Of a DNA stretch of 37,556 bases, positions 18,766 through 27,706 are shown piece by piece. The DNA is from Alphaproteobacteria bacterium MarineAlpha2_Bin1 (GTDB lineage: Bacteria; Pseudomonadota; Alphaproteobacteria; SHVP01), in contig PTLN01000004.1 in NCBI GenBank assembly GCA_002938125.1, forward strand, positions 1 to 37,556, written 5' to 3'. The notes beneath the pieces are model-generated. The model did not search any database. It had not been told where the DNA came from and was given only the letters and a program-made list of their open reading frames with translations. The position numbers were made by a program, and so were the translations under genes. Within the stretch, counting starts at the first letter, position 1. Every line of letters starts with the position of its first letter.

Positions 18766-19077
18766 TTATGGTTTAAATTTTTCACCCCTATCTGGGCCAA
18801 ATAGGCAGTCACATTCTCTTTCAAAAAATAATGCACCTAAAATAGTTACTGTAGTTCCTAATATCATTGTATTTCTATTAAGGGAGTTTTGCGTTTCATA
18901 AAAGTTTATACATTTATTAAATTGAGGATTTTTAACTGAAATACCTTGATCAATACATATTTCTGAGGAAGTTGGTCCTTGTCCAAAGGTTCTAGGTAGA
19001 ATACTCATCTTAGAGCTGCATCCAGATGTAATGAACAGTAATACTATTATAATTAATATTTTTGATTTAATAACCAT
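18766..19077 (-). CDS. small putative lipoprotein (103 aa)
   Basis: Signal peptide with lipobox IIIVLLFITSGC; four further Cys and a C-terminal hydrophobic stretch. No recognised family. Confidence 0.65.
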   Translation of the reverse strand: MVIKSKILIIIVLLFITSGCSSKMSILPRTFGQGPTSSEICIDQGISVKNPQFNKCINFYETQNSLNRNTMILGTTVTILGALFFERECDCLFGPDRGEKFKP

Positions 19078-19086
19078 ATGTTTAAC

Positions 19087-19992
19087 TTATTTTTTTGATG
19101 GAGAGGGGTCGTACTTTTTACCAATATTGATTATTTCATCCGTACCAAGAAGTTCATTAAGCTGATTAAAATCAAGCATTTTTGAATAAAAAGGTTTATT
19201 TGATCCATGTTTTTTTAAAGAGGCAAAGTATTCAAGGGCCATATGGGTGAAAGCTCTAATTAGCCCACCAGGAAATATAACTAATGAGTATCCAATCGAC
19301 TCTAATTCACTAGCATTTTTTATTGGCGTAGAACCACCCTCAACCATATTAGCAAGAAGAGGAATTTTATTTTTAAACTTTTCTGGAATTTGTTGTTGTT
19401 GCTTTTCATTCTCTGGTGCTTCAATAAACAGTATGTCTGCTCCTGCATTTATATATTTGTCTCCCCTTTCAATTGCAGATTCAAAACCTTCAACTGCTAT
19501 TGAATCTGTTCTAGCTACAATCAAAAATTCTTCATTTTTACGTGTATCTACTGCTGCTTTAATTTTTCCTTCCATTTCAGCGCTTGATACTAGATTTTTT
19601 CCTTTCAAATGACCACATCTTTTAGGCATAGTTTGGTCTTCCAATTGAATTGCATTAGCTCCCGCCTCTTCAAAAAGTTTAACTGTTCTAATTACATTTA
19701 ATGCATTACCAAAACCTGTATCACCGTCAACAATTAGAGGTATATTGGTTCTCTCCTTAATTAAACTTATTGTATTTGAAACTTCAGTCATAGAAACAAG
19801 GCCAATATCTGGTCTTCCAAGACGAGTGTATGCTATTGAAGCTCCAGTTAGGTATGCCGCATCAAATCCGCAATTACTAATTAGCATAGCCGAAAATGCA
19901 TCATAACAACCTGGAGCTAATATAATTTTATTGGCAGATAATTGATCTTTTAAACTTTTATATTTTTTTGGGTTTTGCTCTAGGGAATTCAA
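19087..19992 (-). CDS. isocitrate lyase/PEP mutase superfamily lyase (methylisocitrate/2,3-dimethylmalate lyase-like)
   Basis: APGCYDAFSAMLISNCGFDAAYLTGASIAYTRLGRPDIGL, VDGDTGFGNALNV, QLEDQTMPKRCGHLKGKNLV (catalytic Cys loop), VARTDSIAVEGFESAIERG. Confidence 0.9.
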   Translation of the reverse strand: MNSLEQNPKKYKSLKDQLSANKIILAPGCYDAFSAMLISNCGFDAAYLTGASIAYTRLGRPDIGLVSMTEVSNTISLIKERTNIPLIVDGDTGFGNALNVIRTVKLFEEAGANAIQLEDQTMPKRCGHLKGKNLVSSAEMEGKIKAAVDTRKNEEFLIVARTDSIAVEGFESAIERGDKYINAGADILFIEAPENEKQQQQIPEKFKNKIPLLANMVEGGSTPIKNASELESIGYSLVIFPGGLIRAFTHMALEYFASLKKHGSNKPFYSKMLDFNQLNELLGTDEIINIGKKYDPSPSKK

Positions 19993-20534
19993 TTGTCTTT
20001 CCTAAATCTTAGGGTTTTTATAGAATTACTTTCAATTTTATTCTTTAGTTCTGCGAGAAGTCCACCCGCATTAACAATCTTAAGCAGGTGATCAGGTACA
20101 GAGTTAGTATTGTAAACACATTTTTGAGTTAAATTATTAATTTTTCCTTTTTTTGAATTAATCTCTAAAATGTCTTGGTTACGAATTTTTTTATAATTCT
20201 CGCATATTAGTGGTGTCAGACCAAGATTAAAAGCATTCCTATAGAAAATTCTAGCAAAACTTTTCGCTACTACGTATCTAACTCCTAAAATTACTAAACT
20301 TGCGGCAGCTTGCTCTCTTGATGATCCAACACCAAAATTTTTTCCGCCAACAACAATATCTCCAGGCTTAACCTTTTTTACAAAATCCGGGTCAATTGAC
20401 TCCAAGCAATGCTTTGACATTACCTCTGGAGAATATTTTAAGTAAGCTCCAGGAGCGAGAACATCTGTATTTATATCATCTCCATAAACAAAAGCTTTAC
20501 CTTTATTTAATATTTGACCAAGGCTAGTATTCAT
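19989..20534 (-). CDS. 3-isopropylmalate dehydratase-family small subunit (LeuD-like hydro-lyase)
   Basis: VYGDDINTDVLAPGAYL, VGGKNFGVGSSREQAAASLVILGVRYVVAKSFARIFYRNAFNLGL. 4-bp overlap with the downstream lyase. Confidence 0.9.
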   Translation of the reverse strand: MNTSLGQILNKGKAFVYGDDINTDVLAPGAYLKYSPEVMSKHCLESIDPDFVKKVKPGDIVVGGKNFGVGSSREQAAASLVILGVRYVVAKSFARIFYRNAFNLGLTPLICENYKKIRNQDILEINSKKGKINNLTQKCVYNTNSVPDHLLKIVNAGGLLAELKNKIESNSIKTLRFRKDN

Positions 20535-20546
20535 TTAATTATTTCC

Positions 20547-21806
20547 TTAAATAACTTCTCTCGGATCAACTATTTTTCCAGTAATAGCTGTTGCCGCAAC
20601 TGTATAGGGAGAGGCTAGATAAACCTCAGCATCTTGATCGCCCATTCTTCCCTTGAAATTTCTATTTGTAGTTGAAATGCAAACTTCCTCTTTGGAGAGA
20701 ATACCAGCCCCTAAGCCTGCGCATGCCCCGCAACCAGATGGTAACAAAACCGCACCTGCCTCGGTTAGAGTTTCTAAGGTACCATCAGCAGCAGCAGCAG
20801 CAGTAATTCTTGTTGAGGAAGGTGCTATAAGTAATCTTATATTTTTTGAACAAGACTTACCTTTTAAAATTTTTGCAGCCATTTGAAGATCTTCAAGCTT
20901 AGCTCCTGTACATGCACCTATATATGCTTGATCAATATTAACCCCTTCAAACGCACTCAGGTTCTTACTATTAGCAGGACTATGAGGTGCTGCAACTTGG
21001 GGTTCTAAAAAGTTTGCATCAAATTTTTCAATAGATGCGAAATTAGCATCCTTATCGGAACACAATTCCATATTAATTTCTTTTAAATTTTTTGAAGATA
21101 AAAATTCTAGTGTTGTCTTATCTGGCGCAATAATTCCTGTTTTTGCTCCAACTTCTGCTGTCATATTAGTTAAGACCATTCTTTCGTCCATTGATAAGTT
21201 ATTTATAGTATTACCTGTAAACTCACACACCATATAATCCGCACCTAACAAACCTATTCTTCCGCATAGTGCGAGCATCATATCTTTTGCAGTTACAAAT
21301 TCATTTAGTTTTCCGGTCCAATGTACTTGCATGGTTTCTGGTACCCTGACCCATATCTCTCCAGTTGCTAGAACTGCGGTCATATCGGTAGCTCCAACCC
21401 CAATCATAAATGTTCCGAATGCTCCACCTGTTGGTGAGTGTGAGTCACCTCCAACACAAAATAGTCCTGGTTTCAAATGTCCACGTTCAGGTAATACAAT
21501 ATGACAAATACCCTGCAAATCATAAAAATTTTTAATATTTTCTTCCTTTACCCATTCGCGGGTAACTTTAAGAATATTTGCAGACACTTTATCTACAGCA
21601 GGTACATAATGGTCACTTATAACAATAACTTTAGATGGATCCCAAACATTTAATCCAAGTTCTTTCAACCTAGGCCCTTGACGGCGGGGACCTGAAGAAT
21701 CGTGTATCATTGCTATATCTACTGAACAAGTTACTATTTCACCAGGTCTAACAAAATCAACACCAGCTGACTTAGCAATAATTTTTTCTGATATTGTCAT
21801 TCCCAT
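20547..21806 (-). CDS. 3-isopropylmalate dehydratase-family large subunit (LeuC-like hydro-lyase)
   Basis: MTISEKIIAKSAG, DHYVPAVDKVSA, VCFVGGDSHSPTGGAFGTF-like, YIGACTGAKLEDLQMAAKIL, PSGCGACAGLG (Fe-S Cys), TTNRNFKGRMGDQDAEVYLASPYTVAA. Confidence 0.93.
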   Translation of the reverse strand: MGMTISEKIIAKSAGVDFVRPGEIVTCSVDIAMIHDSSGPRRQGPRLKELGLNVWDPSKVIVISDHYVPAVDKVSANILKVTREWVKEENIKNFYDLQGICHIVLPERGHLKPGLFCVGGDSHSPTGGAFGTFMIGVGATDMTAVLATGEIWVRVPETMQVHWTGKLNEFVTAKDMMLALCGRIGLLGADYMVCEFTGNTINNLSMDERMVLTNMTAEVGAKTGIIAPDKTTLEFLSSKNLKEINMELCSDKDANFASIEKFDANFLEPQVAAPHSPANSKNLSAFEGVNIDQAYIGACTGAKLEDLQMAAKILKGKSCSKNIRLLIAPSSTRITAAAAADGTLETLTEAGAVLLPSGCGACAGLGAGILSKEEVCISTTNRNFKGRMGDQDAEVYLASPYTVAATAITGKIVDPREVI

Positions 21807-21911
21807 TAAAATTGCTCCTAATCAAATTCTAATGCATTTTATTAAATTTTAACATACAATAAATGCTAACGAAACGAGCCTATATGGCTGTATTTATAAA
21901 AAGGCGAATAA

Positions 21912-22157
21912 GTGGACGAAAATCGATATTTTTCCTGGCGAATAGGTGTTGCTCTATTAATTTCAGGTTTAGTCTCTTCCTTAGTGATAGCAATGTCAAT
22001 ATGGTGGTATTTCGCTATTGGTAAATTATGGTTGTCTAAATTAGGGCTTTCTATCCTAATTCTTCCAGGAATAGTCATTTTAATGGTTGGTATTTGTTTT
22101 TTTTGGTTTTGGATATTTTCTTCCCTTGCAACATTATTAGGAGCTGATGAAGAGTAA
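21912..22157 (+). CDS. small membrane protein (81 aa, two predicted TM segments)
   Basis: GTG-start ORF with two long hydrophobic stretches (IGVALLISGLVSSLVIAMSIWWYFAI, LGLSILILPGIVILMVGICFFWFWIF). Confidence 0.6.
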   Translation: MDENRYFSWRIGVALLISGLVSSLVIAMSIWWYFAIGKLWLSKLGLSILILPGIVILMVGICFFWFWIFSSLATLLGADEE

Positions 22158-22171
22158 AATTAATCAAGGTT

Positions 22172-23002
22172 ATGTTTATGCCCATAAAAATAGAAAAACT
22201 AAATTCTGATTCTATATTAGTTTATAATTATTTAAAATTGATGGAAAATAGAAAAATTGAACAAGCAAAAAATATGCTTTCAAATGATTTTAGAATGATT
22301 TTTCCTGGCTCAATGAAGTTTCAATATTTAGATGAGCTGATATATTATGGAAAAAAAAGACAAATATCTGTTTTCAAAACTTTCGAGTCTTTTGAAGAAG
22401 TTAAAAAAATATCTTCAAAAATAATCTATGTAAGAGGAAAACTTTTTGGAAGAACGCTCAATAACAAAAAATTTCATGATATAAGATATATAGATAAATT
22501 TATTTTATTAAATGAAAAATTTGTAAGGCAAGAAGTATGGAACGACTATGCAATTCATAATCAAATGGATAATAATTATCCAGTTCCAGAAATAGACGAA
22601 ACAAGTTTTAAAACTAATCAGATAGATTTGCCCATAAATTCAGAAGTATTAGAATTTATTTATTCCTTAGATTTAAGAGAATATAATCTAAGGTTTTCGA
22701 CTTTAGATAAGAAATTTACTGCAACCTTGCCAGGAAAAAAATTAATTACAAGTAAGGATTTTGGTAAATATTTAGATAAACAAAAAAAATCTCGTAAGAG
22801 GATGATATCTGAAATTCATTTGATAGAAAATAATAAGTTTCAGGTCATATTTTTGAATGGTTGGGTTTCTGGTATAGATTATGAAAGAAAAAAATATAAA
22901 AATATTAGGTTTATTGAAAGAATAAAGTTTGATAATATTTCCACAAAGATAGAGTCCTATGAAATTTGGGATGATTTAGCCGATCATGGGTTTAAATTTT
23001 AA
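22172..23002 (+). CDS. SnoaL/NTF2-like protein, apparently two fused domains
   Basis: Two similar halves, each ending in a matching strand block: KFHDIRYIDKFILLNEKFVRQEVWNDYAIH and KYKNIRFIERIKFDNISTKIESYEIWDDLADH. Confidence 0.6.
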   Translation: MFMPIKIEKLNSDSILVYNYLKLMENRKIEQAKNMLSNDFRMIFPGSMKFQYLDELIYYGKKRQISVFKTFESFEEVKKISSKIIYVRGKLFGRTLNNKKFHDIRYIDKFILLNEKFVRQEVWNDYAIHNQMDNNYPVPEIDETSFKTNQIDLPINSEVLEFIYSLDLREYNLRFSTLDKKFTATLPGKKLITSKDFGKYLDKQKKSRKRMISEIHLIENNKFQVIFLNGWVSGIDYERKKYKNIRFIERIKFDNISTKIESYEIWDDLADHGFKF

Positions 23003-23019
23003 CAAAGTTGGTTTTATTC

Positions 23020-23610
23020 ATGAAAATTATAATTGGAATATCTGGTGCATCTGGTTCAATATTTGGAATTCGTTTATTAGAGATTTTAAAAGATTTAAAT
23101 GGTGTTGAGACACATTTAGTAGTGTCAAAATGGGGACAACAAACACTTGAATATGAAACTGATTTCTCAATATCTGAAATTAGAGAATTAGCAGATTACA
23201 GTTACTCTCAATCGGAAATGGGTGCGGCCATATCATCCGGTTCTTTTCTTACAGATGGTATGATTATAGCTCCATGTTCAATGAGAACGGTAGCAGCTAT
23301 TGCAAACGGCATAAGTGAAAATTTAATTCATAGAGCTGCAGATGTTATAATCAAAGAAAATAGAAAGTTAGTTCTACTGCCTAGAGAAGCTCCTTTGTCT
23401 CAGATTCACCTAGAAAATTTACTTAAATTGTCAAAGCTCGGAGTTATAATTTTGCCTCCTGATCCAGCTTTTTATAATAAACCTAAATCTATCGAAGATA
23501 TTGTTAATCATATAGCCCTAAAATCTTGTGATCAATTTAATATTAAAATTGATATTGGAAATAGATGGGATGGGGATATGAAATACAAAAATAAAAAGTC
23601 AATTTCTTAA
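23020..23610 (+). CDS. ubiX: UbiX/Pad1-family flavin prenyltransferase
   Basis: MKIIIGISGASGSIFGIRLLEIL, DGMIIAPCSMRTVAAIANGISENLIHRAADVIIKENRKLVLLPREAPLSQIHLENLLKLS, IILPPDPAFYN. Confidence 0.93.
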   Translation: MKIIIGISGASGSIFGIRLLEILKDLNGVETHLVVSKWGQQTLEYETDFSISEIRELADYSYSQSEMGAAISSGSFLTDGMIIAPCSMRTVAAIANGISENLIHRAADVIIKENRKLVLLPREAPLSQIHLENLLKLSKLGVIILPPDPAFYNKPKSIEDIVNHIALKSCDQFNIKIDIGNRWDGDMKYKNKKSIS

Positions 23611-23614
23611 AAAA

Positions 23615-24175
23615 TTATAATGGATTTATAGGGCAATTATCCTCTTTTTCAACTAAGTCGTATACAAATAAAAACTTTGCCATTCCAGTTAGTATTCCAG
23701 CTGCTATACCAAGTTCAAAAATCTCTGCATCGTTATAAAATTTCTTTAATTTAGAGTATAATTTTTTGTCAAGGTTTCCGTTCATATTTGGTATTACTAT
23801 TTGGTCAGCTAATTCTAAGATAGACTTATCTTTTTCATTAAAACACCCTGCATTTTCATTTAGGATCATTTTGATTTGTTCTTCAGTAACACCAGATTCG
23901 TGTGCAGCAATTTTGTTTCCTTTGTTGCAAAAAGCACAACCATGTGTCATTGATAATCTTAATCTAAGCAACTCTTTTGACCGCACATCTACTCTACCAC
24001 CATAGAATATTTTACCGTAAAAACTTTCCTTATACCAATCATAAACTTCTGGAGCATTTGCTGCGATCTCCATGAATGTAGCATCATCTCTGATTTTAAG
24101 AGCTTTATCAAAATCATTTTTAATATTCTCTGGCATCGCATCTTTTTTTACACGAGTTAATGTAGGATTTGGCAT
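23615..24175 (-). CDS. carboxymuconolactone decarboxylase family (AhpD-like) protein
   Basis: SKELLRLRLSMTHGCAFCNKGNKIAAHESGVTEEQI: CxxC followed by His, typical of the CMD/AhpD family. Confidence 0.88.
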   Translation of the reverse strand: MPNPTLTRVKKDAMPENIKNDFDKALKIRDDATFMEIAANAPEVYDWYKESFYGKIFYGGRVDVRSKELLRLRLSMTHGCAFCNKGNKIAAHESGVTEEQIKMILNENAGCFNEKDKSILELADQIVIPNMNGNLDKKLYSKLKKFYNDAEIFELGIAAGILTGMAKFLFVYDLVEKEDNCPINPL

Positions 24176-24198
24176 TTTTCCCTCTCAATAGTTTTTTA

Positions 24199-25134
24199 TT
24201 ATTCTAACAGTTTTTCAATTTTTCCCAAGACATTTTCAAAAAATAGTTTTTTAATATCTTTACTTTTAATGATTTCGGTTAGTTTTCCTCTTGGAGCAGT
24301 TTCTGAAGGTCGGGATTCTTCTGAAAATATTACTAGAGAAGGACATCCAGTTGCGGATAATATATGCATGGGTCCTGTATCATTACCAACAGATAATTTA
24401 GCTTTTCTCCCCAAACTTGCAATATGACCAATTGATGTTTTATTAGTAAGATTGATTATTTTTGAAGAAACATTTGATAATTTTGTTGTTATATCCTGCT
24501 CGCTGTTTGTTCCAATAAGAACTGGAGTAATATTTTTTTCTAAAAGGTATTTTACAAGTTTAATATATTCTTGTTCTGGCCACCTTTTATTTTTTCTATG
24601 AAAAGCACCACCTGGAACGATTAAACTAAAATTTTCTGGCAAATTAAAAACTTCAATATTTTCCTTTAACCATGAAATATCTGTGTCTGGAACATTTGTT
24701 ATTCCAGCAATTTCAAGCTGTTCTATTTGCCTTTCAATTGTATGAAGCATATCTCGATCAGGGTTATTGTGCTTATGAGAGCAATTTTTTTCTATTCCTG
24801 ACCACTCAGGTTTTGGTTTACTAAGAAATCTATAGTAAATACTTGTTCTATCATTGTGTTGAAGATCATAGATTCTAGACCAGTTATTTCCATTGAAAAA
24901 TTTTCTCAGTTTAAGCCATTCTTTAAATTCATAGGCTTTAGGTTTTTTATCTATATGTATATTATCAAACCAACCTGTTTTTTCCGCAATAGGAGCAAAA
25001 AAAGAGGTAGTTAAAAGAGTTATATTAGAATGTTTATGATAATTCCTAATAGCTTTAAATGGTCCTGTAGATAGAATGAAGTCACCTAGAGCACTTAATT
25101 TTATGACTAAAATATTTGTAGGCTTATCATTCAT
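24199..25134 (-). CDS. glycosyltransferase family 9 (heptosyltransferase-like)
   Basis: NILVIKLSALGDFILSTGPFKAIRNYHKHSNITLLT, YDLQHNDRTSIYYR, VPGGAFHRKNKRWPEQEYIKLVKYLLEK, SVGNDTGPMHILSATGCPSLVIFSEESRP. Confidence 0.92.
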   Translation of the reverse strand: MNDKPTNILVIKLSALGDFILSTGPFKAIRNYHKHSNITLLTTSFFAPIAEKTGWFDNIHIDKKPKAYEFKEWLKLRKFFNGNNWSRIYDLQHNDRTSIYYRFLSKPKPEWSGIEKNCSHKHNNPDRDMLHTIERQIEQLEIAGITNVPDTDISWLKENIEVFNLPENFSLIVPGGAFHRKNKRWPEQEYIKLVKYLLEKNITPVLIGTNSEQDITTKLSNVSSKIINLTNKTSIGHIASLGRKAKLSVGNDTGPMHILSATGCPSLVIFSEESRPSETAPRGKLTEIIKSKDIKKLFFENVLGKIEKLLE

Positions 25135-25208
25135 AATAATTTCATATAAAATAATTGTTGATTTTTAATAATCCTATTATAATTCAATATAATTTTTTAG
25201 TAAAAATA

Positions 25209-26048
25209 ATGGAAAAAACTATAAAAACACCAGAATCTAAAAGAATAACTATTGATAATCTGTCTATTCATTATTTAGATTGGGGGGGAGAAGACCCTCC
25301 AATTATTCTTCTGCATCCTAATAGAACAAATTCACGAGTATGGGACTTTGTCGTTAATGAAAGCTGCCTTAAAAATAGGTTTATCGCCTGGGACGCAAGG
25401 GGTCATGGATTATCTGATTACCCAGAAGATGGTTATCTAATAAGTAATTACTTGGAAGATCTTGAGATTTTCTGTAATAAATTATCTTTAAAAAATATTA
25501 TTTTGGTTGGTGCAGCTACAGGGGGCAATATTGCTATTTTATTTGCATCTAAATTTCAAAATTTAGTTAAAGCGTTAGTTGTTGCAGACCCTGGATTATC
25601 TCTTGATAAAAAAATAAGTAATAAGGTTCAAATGGAAATTATGAACTCTTTTCAATTTGAAAGTATGGAAGTTGCAAGAAATTCTATGCCATTTAGTGAA
25701 TTATGGTCAGATGAAATGAAAGATCATTATTCAAAGTATAGTTTTGAATTGTTAGAAAATAATCAATATCAATGGTTATATTATCCCCCAGGTGTAAAAA
25801 TAACTGAGTCTGAATTAGAAAGAGAAATATGGGATCAGATAGCTATAAAGTGTCCAACTTTAATACTTCGTGGAGAGAGGTCGGATGTTTTTCCAGAGAT
25901 AAACTCAAAAAAATTATCCGATATGATAGATATAAGCCATGAAAAAACTATCAGTGACTGTAATCACAGACTCAGTCAGGACCAGCCTAGAAAAATGGCC
26001 TATGAGATAGATTTATTTATTAAGAAATATTACCAGTTTATGGAATAG
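25209..26048 (+). CDS. alpha/beta hydrolase fold protein (nucleophile position Ala)
   Basis: IHYLDWGGEDPPIILLHPNRTNSRVWDFV, FIAWDARGHGLSDYP, ILVGAATGGNIAILFA, LRGERSDVFPE, DCNHRLSQDQP. ATG 25209 preferred over the upstream TTG. Confidence 0.85.
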   Translation: MEKTIKTPESKRITIDNLSIHYLDWGGEDPPIILLHPNRTNSRVWDFVVNESCLKNRFIAWDARGHGLSDYPEDGYLISNYLEDLEIFCNKLSLKNIILVGAATGGNIAILFASKFQNLVKALVVADPGLSLDKKISNKVQMEIMNSFQFESMEVARNSMPFSELWSDEMKDHYSKYSFELLENNQYQWLYYPPGVKITESELEREIWDQIAIKCPTLILRGERSDVFPEINSKKLSDMIDISHEKTISDCNHRLSQDQPRKMAYEIDLFIKKYYQFME

Positions 26049-26376
26049 GTGGAGTGGGTGGTTCATCATGGCTAGAATCAACCGCTTCAACACTTTCTCT
26101 TAGTGTGAAGAAAACTCTGTCTATAAAATCTTTATTATCTTTATCTAATTCTGTTTTTTGCTTGATTGTAAATTTAAAGTTTTCTAATTCTTTTCTTGTT
26201 AATAACCCTTTTTTCATAGTTAAATTTTTTAAGAGTGCTAACTCTTCCTTAACTACCCAGAGCTCCTGAGCCATAGACATACATATGGCAACTAATTCAT
26301 CAACACCATCTGACTCAAAAAATCTAGATTTCTTTCCTCTTACAGAATAACGAATCTTATTATCACTTTCTGACAT
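26038..26376 (-). CDS. hypothetical protein (112 aa), helical with Pro-rich C-terminus
   Basis: ORF starting 3 bp after the stop of the upstream methyltransferase (operon-like). C-terminus HDEPPTPPIP overlaps the 3' end of the convergent hydrolase by 11 bp. Confidence 0.65.
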   Translation of the reverse strand: MSESDNKIRYSVRGKKSRFFESDGVDELVAICMSMAQELWVVKEELALLKNLTMKKGLLTRKELENFKFTIKQKTELDKDNKDFIDRVFFTLRESVEAVDSSHDEPPTPPIP

Positions 26377-26379
26377 AAT

Positions 26380-27573
26380 TCATTTCCATGATCCAAAACA
26401 ATACCAATGAATACCTTTAGTAAAACGACCTGTTCTGTCGTCAACATTACCAGTCTGAGAGTTGACAGATTTTATAATTTCTTTCTTTCCAAACTGTCCA
26501 ATACTAGGAATTATAAATTGAACAAATTTATTTTTTGAAAAACCGGCATCAGAACAGACTTCCTCAGGATTCATATCTCTGAATGGTTTATAGAATGGTT
26601 CTTTGTTATAATAGCTATCCCAATCAAGGTAAAAACTATTATAAGGGTCCAGCATTTTATTTGGGGGTAGTTCCATATGAAGCATTAGGCCACCAGGTCT
26701 AAGAAGCCTTTTAGCTTCTTTTATAATTTGTTTGATCCCTTTTTTTGGCACCTCATGTAAAAACATTGAGGAAAAAACTAGATCAAAACTATTATCTTCA
26801 AAAGTAGTTTTTTCTGCATTTTGTTGATGAAAATGTATACTAACTCCTTCTGATTGAGCTCTTGCATGTCCATATCTTAATACTGGAGCTCCTACATCAA
26901 CTGCATGTATCTCTGATTTTGGGTACACTTGACCCCAAGGCAGAGTATTATGGCCAACAGTACAACCAAGATCTAAAATTTTCAGTGGTTTAAAATTTGG
27001 ATATTTCTTTTTAATAAAAAGTGAAATTGAACTACCAATATCATCTAGCTTGTCACCAAAAAATCCCATACTAAATACTGAGACCCCATTATCATAAAGA
27101 GCCCCTTGTGATAAATCACTTTCTGAATGTTCAGAGTGATAACACCCAGGCATAAGGTGGACATCTATTGCAGATACACTTTTTGGTATGGTTAGATTTC
27201 TATCAATATGTAAACTACCTTGAGTTTTTTTTGAATTTGAGAGTAGCTTAGCCTTTTTTTTTAGGTCTTGCATTGACCTTTCAATTGGAGGAATTACAGA
27301 TCTAAATACCATTTCTTGAGCATTGCACCTGATAGAGGAATAAAACTTGAAATATGTATTTTTCTTAATTGTTTTATGTATTTCATCGCCATTTTTAGGT
27401 TTTCTCTTATTTATTTTTTTAAAATTAGGCTCGATATTATGGTCATAAATTTTTTTCATACCGGTTGCCATATCAAGCATAACATAACTTCTCATGTTTA
27501 ACATAAAATTTTGTCTAGCTATTTCATCTGGTTTAGATTTTATTTTTAAGCCATGTTGAACATATTTTGTCAT
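26380..27573 (-). CDS. class I SAM-dependent methyltransferase with N-terminal extension (paralog of 17512-18684)
   Basis: ILDLGCTVGHNTLPWG, IHAVDVGAPVLRYGHARAQSEG, HFHQQNAEKTTFEDNSFDLVFSSMFLHEV, AKRLLRPGGLMLHMELPP. Confidence 0.88.
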   Translation of the reverse strand: MTKYVQHGLKIKSKPDEIARQNFMLNMRSYVMLDMATGMKKIYDHNIEPNFKKINKRKPKNGDEIHKTIKKNTYFKFYSSIRCNAQEMVFRSVIPPIERSMQDLKKKAKLLSNSKKTQGSLHIDRNLTIPKSVSAIDVHLMPGCYHSEHSESDLSQGALYDNGVSVFSMGFFGDKLDDIGSSISLFIKKKYPNFKPLKILDLGCTVGHNTLPWGQVYPKSEIHAVDVGAPVLRYGHARAQSEGVSIHFHQQNAEKTTFEDNSFDLVFSSMFLHEVPKKGIKQIIKEAKRLLRPGGLMLHMELPPNKMLDPYNSFYLDWDSYYNKEPFYKPFRDMNPEEVCSDAGFSKNKFVQFIIPSIGQFGKKEIIKSVNSQTGNVDDRTGRFTKGIHWYCFGSWK

Positions 27574-27706
27574 TTATTATTCCCAACTAGTATCATAATA
27601 TAACCATTATTCTAACCTTCTAAATTAATTAATGCAAAGGTGAAAACGAATGTCTCTTGTGTAAAATTTAATATTTAATTATTTTACTAAGTATAGGGAG
27701 TAAAAT

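Noticed and set aside
19247-19612. 121-aa plus-strand ORF inside the lyase gene
   Set aside because: Antisense to a strongly motif-supported isocitrate-lyase-family gene; no independent evidence.
20785-20803. (CAG)n-like microsatellite in the LeuC-like gene
   Set aside because: Encodes an in-frame poly-Ala stretch (ITAAAAADGT) at a position that is small-residue-rich in this family. Too short to argue for phase variation.
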